Made by a program: the position numbers and the translations under genes. The notes under the pieces are model-generated. The model saw only the letters and a program-made list of their open reading frames with translations, did no database searches and was not told where the DNA came from. Positions 25,247 to 33,276 of a stretch of DNA of 64,000 nt are shown piece after piece (the first letter of the stretch is position 1; each line of letters opens with the position of its first letter). Origin of the DNA: CATOSP01 sp965197545 (GTDB lineage: Bacteria; Chloroflexota; Dehalococcoidia; Lucifugimonadales; UBA3495); NCBI GenBank assembly GCA_965197545.1, contig CBDANJ010000008.1, positions 372,001-436,000 on the forward strand, written 5' to 3'.

Positions 25247-26023
25247 TTATTCAGGTTCCTCTTCCTCGTCCTCCCGTTCCGGAGGGCTAAGCGATGGAAA
25301 CACCGAAGAGGGGACTGTCGCGCTGGGCCTGTCCCGGCGCCGGGGGCGTTGGCGAGGCATGTCCAACAAATTTGACTTCAGCTCCTGCATAGCCTCCGAG
25401 GACACCGACCCGACGTCTAGGACCAGACCGTGGACACCGACGTTGCGAATCGCCTCCAGGTCGTCTTTTTCGGGAGGCTGGGCCAAATGCAAGAGAACGT
25501 ACTTGTCCACACGGCGGCTAACGCCGGCAACCCTAGCGATGTCCGCCAACGTCCACGCGCCCGAATGGCCGGTCATGTCCACCAGAAGAATGTCCACCGG
25601 CAACGAGTCAATCCCCCGGACTTGGCTGGTCGAAAGATCGGGCTCTATGCGCAAAATTCGGGCGAGGTCATCGGAGGACAGAGCGGAGGCCTGGGTCCCT
25701 TCGAGCCTGAACACCAGAATGTCGCACCCGGCCTCCTTGTAAGCCTTAACGTCATCTCCGGTTAGGGAATCGGAACTGACTCCCCAGGGTGTGGAGGACA
25801 ACGCATCTTTCAACGACAGCAGCCCGTTTGGGCTTTCGGCCCCGGCAAGGATCGCCGCTTCCGGTCCCAGGCCGCTCACCGCCGCGCAACCATCCGCGTG
25901 GTTGCCTGACACCAGGGCAACCAAGGCCATGCCAGGGTTTCGTTCGGCGCGTGACACACCAAATCCCAACGGGGTCGGTGTGTTCTGACTAATCCGCTCA
26001 AGTTGGTCCAAAAACCTGCTCAT
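25247..26023 (-). CDS. Hypothetical protein, alternating alpha/beta
   Basis: A 258-residue protein with GGGAG before the ATG. The pattern of hydrophobic strands ending in acidic residues (CDILVFRLEG, VDILLVDMTG, KYVLLHLAQPP, VHGLVLDVGSV) suggests a TIM-barrel-like fold, but no family is recognised. The last 35 residues are Arg/Pro- then Glu-rich and probably disordered. It is 30 bp upstream of the site-2 protease and probably co-transcribed with it. Confidence 0.6.
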   Translation of the reverse strand: MSRFLDQLERISQNTPTPLGFGVSRAERNPGMALVALVSGNHADGCAAVSGLGPEAAILAGAESPNGLLSLKDALSSTPWGVSSDSLTGDDVKAYKEAGCDILVFRLEGTQASALSSDDLARILRIEPDLSTSQVRGIDSLPVDILLVDMTGHSGAWTLADIARVAGVSRRVDKYVLLHLAQPPEKDDLEAIRNVGVHGLVLDVGSVSSEAMQELKSNLLDMPRQRPRRRDRPSATVPSSVFPSLSPPEREDEEEEPE

Positions 26024-26128
26024 TCGTTGATTCTCCCAGATTCTCCCAGAAGTCGCCGGGCAAAATTAATTGGTCCTAGAAGAGGGTGCATAACCGTCCC
26101 CGGCCTCAGTCAAGACCCCGGTGATTAT

Positions 26129-26146
26129 ACCGTATATGTATACGGT
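26129..26146. promoter_or_regulatory. Palindromic candidate operator
   Basis: ACCGTATA-TG-TATACGGT, two perfect 8-bp arms around 2 bases. Its size and symmetry fit a dimeric regulator site. It lies about 105 bp upstream of the minus-strand start at 26,023 and 155 bp upstream of the DUF1800 promoter. Confidence 0.45.
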
Positions 26147-26299
26147 TGTGGTCACGGCGGGCTAGACCTCGCAGCCGGGATGAGGAAGGGCCGGTAAGGC
26201 GCTTGCCGACGTGGGCAAACAGACTAAATTGTGGAAGTTGATACTATCTTTTAATGATTATTATAAATGACTTGTAGTTTAACAAAACGGTCGAAATTG

Positions 26300-26328
26300 T
26301 TGACATCGGTACTGTCGTGCAATATGAT
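26300..26328 (+). promoter_or_regulatory. Sigma-70 promoter of the DUF1800-DUF1501-NHL operon
   Basis: TTGACA (26,300-26,305), 17-base spacer, TATGAT (26,323-26,328), giving a leader of about 65 bases. Confidence 0.78.
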
Positions 26329-26398
26329 CTAAGGTATCTTACCAGGCGATTCAGGGTTGCAAAACCCAGGGAAAACAAATCTGAAAAGGAGGCACCGA

Positions 26399-27808
26399 AT
26401 GGCAAACAAGGAAGATCTCGCTCAGATGGCCCACCTGATCCGCCGGGCCGGTTTCGGCGCGACCAGAGAAGAGCTGGAAGAGCGAGTTGCCAAGGGGTAC
26501 GAGGCCACCGTCGAGGAACTCGTGAATCCCCCCGCGAACAAGCCCGAAGACAAAGCCGGGCCCTTCGCAATGGTCACTCGCTATCATCCCAGCACCCTCC
26601 TCCCAGGCGGAGTTCCCACTCTCGGACAGGCTAGCTGGATGTACACCATGGTCAACACCGAGAGGCCCTTGGAAGAGAAGATGGCCCTCTTCTGGCACCA
26701 CGTTTTCGCCACCGGCAATTCCAAGGTGGACAACTGCGACCAGTTGTTGGAGCAGCTAGACATGCTCCGCGAGAATGGCCTCGGAAACTACCGGGACATG
26801 CTCATTAAGCTGTCCAAGAACCCGGCCATGATCTACTGGCTGGACAACAACGAGAACCACCGTGACGCCGTCAACGAGAACTGGGGACGCGAGCTTCTGG
26901 AGCTCTTCTCCATGGGCGTCAGCAACTACACCGAGGTGGACGTACGGGAAGCCTCCCGCGCCTTCACCGGCTGGACCATTACTCCGAAGATCCCTCGCCT
27001 GCCCTATGGCCGCTTCCCTTGGCGGTTCGAGTTCAAGGAAGAGGACCACGACGATGGTGAGAAGACCTTCCTGGGCCACTCCGGCAAACTCAACGGTGAG
27101 GACATCATCGACATCATCGTGAACGAGCCGGCTACCGCCCGCTTCATCTGCCGCCACCTGTACAACTTCTTCGTGGCCGACGAGGTCCAGGTCCCTGCGT
27201 GGACCATTGAGCCCGCCCGCGACGAAGAGGCCCTGGACATGATGTGCACCGCCTTCGAAGAGTCCGGCTATGAAATGAAGGCTGTTCTCAAGCTCATGTT
27301 CAACTCGGAATTCTTCAAGAACGCCCGGTTCGCGAAGATCAAGAGCCCCGCTGAAGTCGTCGCCAACACCCTGCGTCTGGCCGGGTCGTGGGACCTACCC
27401 AAGCCTGGCATCAGGGACATCGGCTTGCAGCCCGGGTACATGGGTCAGTCGATTCTCGATCCCCCCAGCGTTGAGGGTTGGTACACTGGCCGCGAGTGGA
27501 TCAACAGCGGTTCCCTCCTGGCCCGGATCAACTTCGTGGCCGACCACGTGGCAGACACGAACCTGCCCGGCGTGCGGAACATCATCACCGGCATGAAGTC
27601 CGATGGCGTTTCCACCCCTGAGCAGCTTCTCGAGGCTTCCCTGGAGCACATGGGATACCTGGAGATCAGCGACGAGACGCGCCAACAGCTATTGGACCAC
27701 GCCAAGAACGGCGGCAACATGGACTGGAACGACGAGGAAGCCGCCGGCGTCCGCGTCGGTGAGATGCTCGCCTTGGTCGGCGCCACCACCGAGTACCAGT
27801 TCGGCTAG
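26399..27808 (+). CDS. DUF1800 family protein
   Basis: A 469-residue protein. The start is the ATG preceded by AAGGAGG (26,386-26,392); an upstream extension of 14 residues is rejected. It begins with the family's LIRRAGFGATREELEERVAK and continues with EKMALFWHHVFATGNSKVDN, AMIYWLDNNENHRD, NENWGRELLELFSMGVSNY and FTGWTI, all of which are family hallmarks. There is no signal peptide. DUF1800 genes characteristically precede DUF1501 genes, as here. The function is unestablished; the pair is often assumed to be exported or surface-associated, which the sequence here does not support. Confidence 0.92.
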   Translation: MANKEDLAQMAHLIRRAGFGATREELEERVAKGYEATVEELVNPPANKPEDKAGPFAMVTRYHPSTLLPGGVPTLGQASWMYTMVNTERPLEEKMALFWHHVFATGNSKVDNCDQLLEQLDMLRENGLGNYRDMLIKLSKNPAMIYWLDNNENHRDAVNENWGRELLELFSMGVSNYTEVDVREASRAFTGWTITPKIPRLPYGRFPWRFEFKEEDHDDGEKTFLGHSGKLNGEDIIDIIVNEPATARFICRHLYNFFVADEVQVPAWTIEPARDEEALDMMCTAFEESGYEMKAVLKLMFNSEFFKNARFAKIKSPAEVVANTLRLAGSWDLPKPGIRDIGLQPGYMGQSILDPPSVEGWYTGREWINSGSLLARINFVADHVADTNLPGVRNIITGMKSDGVSTPEQLLEASLEHMGYLEISDETRQQLLDHAKNGGNMDWNDEEAAGVRVGEMLALVGATTEYQFG

Positions 27809-27828
27809 ACATTCGCCACGCCAAGGAC

Positions 27829-27959
27829 GGCCCTTCGACTTCGCTCAGGGTGAGCGGGTGGAAATTCCCTGCCCATCCTGAGCCGGAGCCAAACAGGGAC
27901 ATCCTGGGCCAGACCCAACCCCGCTCATCCTGAGCGGAGCGCAGCGGAGTCGAAGGACC
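27829..27959. repeat. Pair of inverted dispersed repeats inside the operon
   Basis: 27,829-27,859 and 27,917-27,959 are two divergent copies, facing each other, of a repeat reading GGTCCTTCGACTCCGCTGCG then CTCAGGATGAGC on one strand. The second copy matches 55,829-55,871 at 42 of 43 bases in opposite orientation. The pair lies between the DUF1800 stop and the DUF1501 start. Confidence 0.7.
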
Positions 27960-27992
27960 CGCTAACCAGAGCAATTCTTAAAGGAGACTGAC

Positions 27993-29120
27993 ATGACCTC
28001 TACTAAGAAAGACCCGGTCATCGTAGTCTTGCAGCTCACCGGCGGCAACGACTATTTCAACACCGTCATCCCCTACAACGACCCCCTCTACTACGACAAC
28101 CGCCCCGCCGTGGCCTACCGGCAGGAAGACATCATCAAAGTCGATGACACCCTCGGCTTCAACCCCGCCATGGGCCCCATCAAGCAGCTTTACGACCAGG
28201 GCAAGGTCGCCGTTCTCCACGGCATAGGCTACGCCGACTCCCCCAGGTCCCACTTCCGCTCCATGGACATCTGGCACACCTGCGAGCCGGACAAGGTCGG
28301 CACCGAGGGTTGGGCCGGCAGGCTCGCCCGCGAGCTCGACCCCAACAAGGAGAACGTCCTTACCGCCATCAACTTCGGCCATGGCCTCCCCCGCGCCCTG
28401 GTGGTCCCCGGAGTCCCCGTCGCCGCCATCGCCGACCTGGAGACCTACGGCGTCCTCACCGGCATCAGCGACGAGTCCCAGCGCCTGAAGGCCCTGGACC
28501 TCTTCGCACGCATGTACTCCCCCGCCGTCGGATCCGGCATGGTCACCGACTACCTCCGCTCCACCGGCATGGAAGCCATGACCGGCGCGGACATCGTCAA
28601 GGTAGCCCCCGAGATGTACTCCTCCAGCGTCGAGTACCCCAATTCCCCCATCGCCGCTCACCTGAAGGACATCGCTCAGGTCTACCTGGCCGACCTGGGC
28701 ACCCGCATCTTCTACACCCAGCACGGCTCCTTCGACACCCACGCCGGCGAGGCCGGCGCGCATCCCACCCTGTGGAAGGACGTCTCGGAGGGCGTCTCCG
28801 CCTTCTTCGAAGACCTCCACGCCCACGGCCAGGGTGACAACGTGGTCATGTACCTCTTCACCGAGTTCGGACGCCGGGTCCACGACAACGGTTCCGGCAC
28901 GGACCACGGCGCGGCCGGCGCGGCCTTCGCCATCGGCGACCCGGTCAAGGGCGGCATGTACGGCCGGTACCCCTCGGCCAAGGCCGAGGACCTGGAACAG
29001 GGCGACCTGGTCCCCAACTACGACTTCCGCGGCGGCTACACCACCATCCTGGAAGACTGGTTCGGCATGGACGCCAAGCCCATCGTCAACGGCTCTTTCG
29101 AGAAGCATAGCTTCCTTTAG
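27993..29120 (+). CDS. DUF1501 family protein (complete copy)
   Basis: A 375-residue protein of the DUF1501 family with an alkaline-phosphatase/sulfatase-like fold. It opens directly on the core strand (VIVVLQLTGGNDYFNTVIPY), so unlike many family members it has no Tat signal. Other hallmarks are SPRSHFRSMDIWHTCEPDK, FYTQHGSFDTHAGEAGAHP and EFGRRVHDNGSGTDHG; the His and Asp residues in these are candidate metal ligands. AAGGAG precedes the ATG. Its 3' end is nearly identical to the fragment at 1-339. The NHL gene follows 121 bp downstream. Confidence 0.92.
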   Translation: MTSTKKDPVIVVLQLTGGNDYFNTVIPYNDPLYYDNRPAVAYRQEDIIKVDDTLGFNPAMGPIKQLYDQGKVAVLHGIGYADSPRSHFRSMDIWHTCEPDKVGTEGWAGRLARELDPNKENVLTAINFGHGLPRALVVPGVPVAAIADLETYGVLTGISDESQRLKALDLFARMYSPAVGSGMVTDYLRSTGMEAMTGADIVKVAPEMYSSSVEYPNSPIAAHLKDIAQVYLADLGTRIFYTQHGSFDTHAGEAGAHPTLWKDVSEGVSAFFEDLHAHGQGDNVVMYLFTEFGRRVHDNGSGTDHGAAGAAFAIGDPVKGGMYGRYPSAKAEDLEQGDLVPNYDFRGGYTTILEDWFGMDAKPIVNGSFEKHSFL

Positions 29121-29241
29121 GCCAGGACTATAACCGGCGCGCGAGCGTCGCCGGTGGAACCAAGTAACCAAGGGGTCGGAGGGATTAGCCCGGGTGGCCT
29201 GACCTCCGGCCCCGGTCCACTCGACAGCAGGAGGATTGAGT

Positions 29242-30270
29242 ATGGCGCTGGAAACAGTGGCCGGCGGTCGTGCCTGGATCTATAGCCATCACCTGGGCCG
29301 CGGCTCTGCGGCGGGGATGGGATTCAGCACACCTGTCGGTGTGATTCCCGCCAAGGACGGCGTTCTCTACGTCGCCAACCGCGGGTCGGACACCAACCCA
29401 AACCAGCGGATTTCCAAGGTCACCGTCAATCACGAGTTCATCACTGAATTCGGTAAGACGGGACCCACCTACGGCTCCACTGAAGAGCCTCACTTCGCCT
29501 TCCTTACGTCCATCGCCATGGACAAGGACGAGAACATTTACGCCGCCGATGAGTGGAAGAACCTCATTTCAGTCTTCGACTCCGAAGGCAATCTGCTCAG
29601 GACTTGGGGCGAAGAGGGAGACGGCGAAGGCCAGCTAAGCGGCCCCTCCGGTTGCAGCATCGATACCGGCGGCAACCTCTGGATCGTCAACAGCCTCAAC
29701 AGCCGTGTCCAAAAATTTTCCCCGGAAGGACAGTTCATCAGCGGCTTCGGCATCAAGGGCGAAGATGAGGGCGAACTGGACATGCCCTGGGGAATGACCA
29801 TCGACAACAACGGAGACATATACGTTGCCGACTGGAACAACCACCGGGTCCAGAAGTTCAACACCAACGGCGACGTGCTGGCCGTATTCGGCTACGGCGG
29901 CACCGGCCCCGGCTCCCTGCGCCACCCCACCGGCGTGGCCGTGGACGGGGAAGGGGACGTTTACGTCGTGGACTGGATGAATGAGCGCGTGGTGATCTAC
30001 AACTCCGACGCCCGCCCCTTGACCTACCTCAAGGGTGACGCCATTGATGTATCACCCTGGGCCCAGATGTCCATCGACGCAAACCCGGACATGCAGCGCC
30101 GCCGCCGCCAGGTCTATGACCTGGAGGACCAGCAGCGCCCGTTCCGGATGCCCGTGGCCTGCGCTTTCGACCAGGAGACCAGCAGGCTGATAGTCTGCGA
30201 CTCCCAGCGCAACCGCTTGCAGATCTACGAGAAAGACATGAATTACGCGGACCCACAGTTCAACCTCTAG
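29242..30270 (+). CDS. NHL-repeat beta-propeller protein (copy 2)
   Basis: A 342-residue six-bladed NHL propeller, paralogous to 495-1,553. Repeats include FLTSIAMDKDENIYAADEWKN, PSGCSIDTGGNLWIVNSLN and PWGMTIDNNGDIYVADWNN. ATG at 29,242 is chosen over a TTG two codons earlier because AGGAGG lies 7 bases upstream. No signal peptide is visible. Residues conserved with copy 1 include the C-terminal run RVQIYEKD-type ending and ADPQFNL. It is the last gene of the operon and is followed by a strong terminator. Confidence 0.86.
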   Translation: MALETVAGGRAWIYSHHLGRGSAAGMGFSTPVGVIPAKDGVLYVANRGSDTNPNQRISKVTVNHEFITEFGKTGPTYGSTEEPHFAFLTSIAMDKDENIYAADEWKNLISVFDSEGNLLRTWGEEGDGEGQLSGPSGCSIDTGGNLWIVNSLNSRVQKFSPEGQFISGFGIKGEDEGELDMPWGMTIDNNGDIYVADWNNHRVQKFNTNGDVLAVFGYGGTGPGSLRHPTGVAVDGEGDVYVVDWMNERVVIYNSDARPLTYLKGDAIDVSPWAQMSIDANPDMQRRRRQVYDLEDQQRPFRMPVACAFDQETSRLIVCDSQRNRLQIYEKDMNYADPQFNL

Positions 30271-30299
30271 GTCTGTTCCGGCATTGCAGCCAGGTTTTT

Positions 30300-30329
30300 G
30301 ACCGGCGCTCAGCTAGTTGAGCGCCGGTC
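30300..30329 (+). terminator. Terminator of the DUF1800-DUF1501-NHL operon
   Basis: A perfect 12-bp stem (GACCGGCGCTCA, 30,300-30,311, with 30,318-30,329), 6-base loop, and a tail TCTCTTTTTGTCT. It also sits just past the stop of the convergent enolase-superfamily gene. Confidence 0.88.
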
Positions 30330-30338
30330 TCTTTTTGT

Positions 30339-31427
30339 CTACCGGACCCGATAGCGTTCGCAGGCTTCTTCGTCCAACTCCACTCCCAACCCCGGCTCTT
30401 GAGGAGTCAATATATGTCCGTCTTCCAGGGTCAAACTGGACTTGAAAATCGGCACGGACCTGGGCATGTATTCAACCAGATGCCCGTTGGGAATCGCCGA
30501 TAGCAAGTGGACATGGACTTCCGGGATGACGTGGCCCGCGACGGGAATGCCTCGGGCCTCGGCCAGTGCCGCCACCTTCATCCACGGCGTAATCCCTCCC
30601 ACACGGGCTAGGTCGATGATTGCGATGTCCACCGCACCCGCCTCGAAGGTCTTCTGAAAAGGGTCTATCCCGAACAGGTTTTCACCGGCCGCTATCGGGA
30701 CGTCCAACACCTGCTTTAGATGCGCCAACCCGGCAAGGTCCTGTGCTGAGACCGGGTCTTCCAGCCAAACGATGCCCGCCTCCTGGAGCGCGCGGCCCGA
30801 CGCCACCGCCTGCGCGGAAGACCAACTTTGCGTAGCGTCAACCATTACCCGCACATCCGGGCCAACCGCCTCTTGCACCGCCCGAACCCTTGCCACCTCT
30901 CCCTCCGGCCGAGCCTCGTGACCTAACCGGAGCTTCACCATGTCGTACCCTTCGGATACATGCTTCTGTGCCGATTCCGCCAGTTGGTCCAGCGGCAGGC
31001 TGTACCAAAGGCCGTCGCTGGCATAGGCGCGGATGCGGTCGCTATATCCGCCCAACAAGCGGTAGAGAGGCTGCCCCAAAATCTTACCCGCCACGTCCCA
31101 CATGGCAATGTCCAGACAGCAGAGGGCGACGTTCAGCATCCCGCCGGGGCCGATCCAACCGCCCGCGCGAGACAGTCTGGCTCTGGCCGCCTCGGTCTCC
31201 AGGACGTTCATGCCAACCAATTGTTGGCCCAACTCCTCGACGCCTTGGGCAACCGTCTTCACCATGTTGCCTCTGGTGGCCACCGCGTACCCGATTCCCT
31301 GAACGCCATCAACCGTGGTCACACGCGTTAAGACATGATAGTTATGGCTAACCGCGTTCTCGGCAGCCGAATACTCCAATACTACCGGAGTCTCCAAGAC
31401 CTCTACGTTTACTCGCTCTATCTTCAC
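30339..31427 (-). CDS. Enolase-superfamily (mandelate racemase/muconate lactonizing type) enzyme
   Basis: A 362-residue enzyme. The start is GTG with AGGGGGG 4 bases upstream; the frame stays open a further 210 codons through the divergent gene and is rejected there. The N-terminal capping domain is residues 1-120. The barrel has VKLRLGH (Lys acid/base region), VMVDATQSW (first metal Asp), WLEDPV (second, Glu), AAGENLF (third, Glu region), and IIDLARVGGITP, with a His in AGHVIPEVHVH. These fit the family's abstraction of a proton alpha to a carboxylate on a Mg2+ site. The substrate (a sugar acid, muconate or a dipeptide) is not evident. It is divergent from a Uma2 gene across an inverted repeat. 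Confidence 0.88.
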   Translation of the reverse strand: MKIERVNVEVLETPVVLEYSAAENAVSHNYHVLTRVTTVDGVQGIGYAVATRGNMVKTVAQGVEELGQQLVGMNVLETEAARARLSRAGGWIGPGGMLNVALCCLDIAMWDVAGKILGQPLYRLLGGYSDRIRAYASDGLWYSLPLDQLAESAQKHVSEGYDMVKLRLGHEARPEGEVARVRAVQEAVGPDVRVMVDATQSWSSAQAVASGRALQEAGIVWLEDPVSAQDLAGLAHLKQVLDVPIAAGENLFGIDPFQKTFEAGAVDIAIIDLARVGGITPWMKVAALAEARGIPVAGHVIPEVHVHLLSAIPNGHLVEYMPRSVPIFKSSLTLEDGHILTPQEPGLGVELDEEACERYRVR

Positions 31428-31464
31428 GGTGCCCCCCTGTGGTCGCGTCCGGCGATTTCTCCGG

Positions 31465-31470
31465 ATTATA
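31465..31470 (-). promoter_or_regulatory. -10 element for the enolase-superfamily gene
   Basis: TATAAT on the minus strand, about 40 bp before the GTG start. The -35 position (31,488-31,493) is GTATGC, unlike consensus and overlapped by the inverted repeat, so this promoter may need an activator. Confidence 0.45.
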
Positions 31471-31482
31471 CACTCGGCCTCC

Positions 31483-31524
31483 TGATAGCATACCATCGCC
31501 GTGCGGTTGGGGAGTATGCTATCA
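31483..31524. promoter_or_regulatory. Inverted-repeat candidate operator in the divergent region
   Basis: TGATAGCATAC (31,483-31,493) and its exact complement GTATGCTATCA (31,514-31,524), with a partial third half-site CGATAGCACAC just after. Placed between divergent starts, it could control one or both genes. Confidence 0.5.
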
Positions 31525-31565
31525 TCACGATAGCACACACCTCCGGCGTCACCGAGAGGCCAACG

Positions 31566-32369
31566 ATGACCACGATGCTCCCATACAACAAACGAGGCGA
31601 GATCGACTTCGCAGGCCTTTGCTTCGATCCTGACGATCCCCCTCCCCTGCCCGACGCCATGTTCCAAGACGAAATCCTCCAGGAAATGATGCACATTCTT
31701 AGCGGCCGCTACACCGGGATGGGGAGACGCCCGGATGTGTTCCTGAGCAGCAACACCATCCTGTGCTACGACCGCAACGACTTGAATGTCCGCGTCTCCC
31801 CGGACTGTTACCTGGCATTCGGTGTCGACAAGCTCGCGATCCGGCGCCGGCGGTTGTACCTTCCCTGGGAGGTGGGAAAGCCGCCGGACCTGGCGATTGA
31901 GCTGGCCTCGGTTACTACCGCGCGGCATGACGTAACGGGGAAACGTCGAATCTACGCCGAGATAGGGATCTCCGAATATTGGCGGTTTGACCCGACTGGC
32001 GGCGACTTCTACGGGGAACCCCTGGCGGGGGACCGGTTGGTCGATGGCATATATCAACCTTTCGAACTGACCACCGAGCCCGACGGAGTGCTCAAGGGGT
32101 ACAGCCCTTTGCTGGATATATGCCTTTGTTGGGCTGACGAGTGGCTCTACTTCTACGTCCCGGCCACGGGAGAATATATCAGAAACCTGCCGGAAGAGAT
32201 TGCAGCGCGAGAGGCTGCGGAAGCCATAATCGCCCAGGAACGCACGGCGCGCGAAGCTGCCGAAGCCATAATCGCCCAGGAACGCCTAGCGGCGCGAAGC
32301 TGCCGAAGCCATAATCGCCCAGGAACACTCCACGCTATCTCAAGAGCGCGCAGCTCGGGAAACTGCTGA
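31566..32369 (+). CDS. Uma2-family endonuclease-like protein with frameshifted C-terminus
   Basis: A 267-residue protein as read. It carries a Uma2 (DUF820) restriction-endonuclease-like core with VSPDCYLAFGVD (catalytic Asp), DLAIELAS (Glu) and YAEIGISEYWRFDPTGG. It begins MTTMLPYNKRGEIDF like the second Uma2 gene at 55,984. The C-terminus is a coiled coil encoded by about three tandem 42-base units (REAAEAIIAQERTA). The third unit has one extra base near 32,290, which shifts the frame; the shifted frame continues the heptad pattern and ends at 32,424 with LEEELRRLREAT, matching the end of the paralogue. The catalytic core is unaffected. Function of Uma2 proteins is unproven despite the nuclease fold. 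Confidence 0.8.
   Translation: MTTMLPYNKRGEIDFAGLCFDPDDPPPLPDAMFQDEILQEMMHILSGRYTGMGRRPDVFLSSNTILCYDRNDLNVRVSPDCYLAFGVDKLAIRRRRLYLPWEVGKPPDLAIELASVTTARHDVTGKRRIYAEIGISEYWRFDPTGGDFYGEPLAGDRLVDGIYQPFELTTEPDGVLKGYSPLLDICLCWADEWLYFYVPATGEYIRNLPEEIAAREAAEAIIAQERTAREAAEAIIAQERLAARSCRSHNRPGTLHAISRARSSGNC
32206..32330 (+). repeat. Tandem 42-base coding repeat
   Basis: About three units encoding REAAEAIIAQER-TA in the coiled-coil tail of the Uma2 protein. The core GCCATAATCGCCCAGGAAC is identical in all three, and the last has a 1-base insertion relative to the first. Confidence 0.75.
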
Positions 32370-32451
32370 GGTCAGACTATTGGCGCTAGAAGAAGAACTG
32401 CGCCGCCTGCGGGAGGCTACGTAGCGGCCTGCGCCCAGCGGTCTCTAGATT

Positions 32452-33267
32452 ATGCTGCTCTGCATCGACATCGGGAACACAGCGGTTACCTTGGGAGTGT
32501 TCGACGGCGCAAATCTGAGCACCACTCTCCGGGTGGCCACTGACTCACGCCGCCTGGCCGACGAATACGGCGTGCTTCTCACCAATCTGTTCCACCTCAA
32601 AGGCATCGAGCCAGACCAGGTAACCGCCGCCTGTGTTTGCAGCGTCGTGCCTCCCCTGACGGTGGTCTTCGAGGAAGTCTGTACGTCCTTCTTCGGAGTT
32701 ACCCCCGTGGTTGTGCATGTGGGTACCCGGACCGGCCTCAGGATTCTTTACGACAGCCCCAGGGACGTCGGAGCGGACCGGATCGTCGACGCCGTGGCGG
32801 CAATCGAGCTTTACGGCGCTCCCGCGATAGTGGTTGATATCGGCACGGCCACGGTATTCGACGCAGTGAACCGCGAGGGAGAGTACTTGGGAGGCGCGAT
32901 AGCTCCGGGGATCAGCCTGGCCGCCGACGCCCTGTTCCTAAACACTTCCCAGCTCCGGCGCGTGGAATTGATTGCTCCCCAAAAAGCCATCGGCCAAAAT
33001 ACCACCACCGCCCTCCAGTCCGGCCTGGTTCTCGGCTATGCCGGTCTGGTCACCGGAATGGTGGAGAGGTTCAAGCAGGAACTTGGGCGAGACTCGAAGG
33101 TTATCGGGACCGGAGGCCAGATCGGAATCATCGCCAGAGAGACCGACATTTTCCACGCGATCAACCCCGACCTTACCCTGGTCGGCCTGCGCCTGATCTA
33201 CGATATGAACCAAGAGCGTCCCGGCGCGTCTGCATCCCAGACACCCAGACCCGTCAGGACAGAGTAG
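32452..33267 (+). CDS. coaX: Type III pantothenate kinase
   Basis: A 271-residue enzyme that phosphorylates pantothenate, the first step of coenzyme A synthesis, in the cytoplasm. It has the ASKHA-fold signature at the N-terminus (CIDIGNTAVTLGVFDG), DRIVDAVAAIELYG, VVDIGTATVFDAVN and GGAIAPGI, which are the phosphate, pantothenate and type III-specific motifs. Length is normal. It overlaps no gene and is followed after 9 bases by coaBC, an unusually informative pairing of step 1 with steps 2-3 of the same pathway. Confidence 0.94.
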   Translation: MLLCIDIGNTAVTLGVFDGANLSTTLRVATDSRRLADEYGVLLTNLFHLKGIEPDQVTAACVCSVVPPLTVVFEEVCTSFFGVTPVVVHVGTRTGLRILYDSPRDVGADRIVDAVAAIELYGAPAIVVDIGTATVFDAVNREGEYLGGAIAPGISLAADALFLNTSQLRRVELIAPQKAIGQNTTTALQSGLVLGYAGLVTGMVERFKQELGRDSKVIGTGGQIGIIARETDIFHAINPDLTLVGLRLIYDMNQERPGASASQTPRPVRTE

Positions 33268-33276
33268 GAGCGACCG

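Larger units (their letters stand above)
26024..26398. other. Divergent regulatory region
   Basis: This separates the minus-strand block from the DUF1800 operon. It contains a perfect palindrome (26,129-26,146), a strong plus promoter (26,300-26,328) and a short direct repeat GATTCTCCCA (26,032-26,051). No gene is supported. Confidence 0.55.

Noticed and set aside
27978..29171. Long open frame (397 codons) on the minus strand opposite DUF1501
   Set aside because: It is low-complexity Val/Gly/Asp-rich, a mirror of the high-GC DUF1501 gene, and has no family features.
32206..32330. Possible CRISPR array
   Set aside because: The repeats are contiguous, in frame and coding, without unique spacers.
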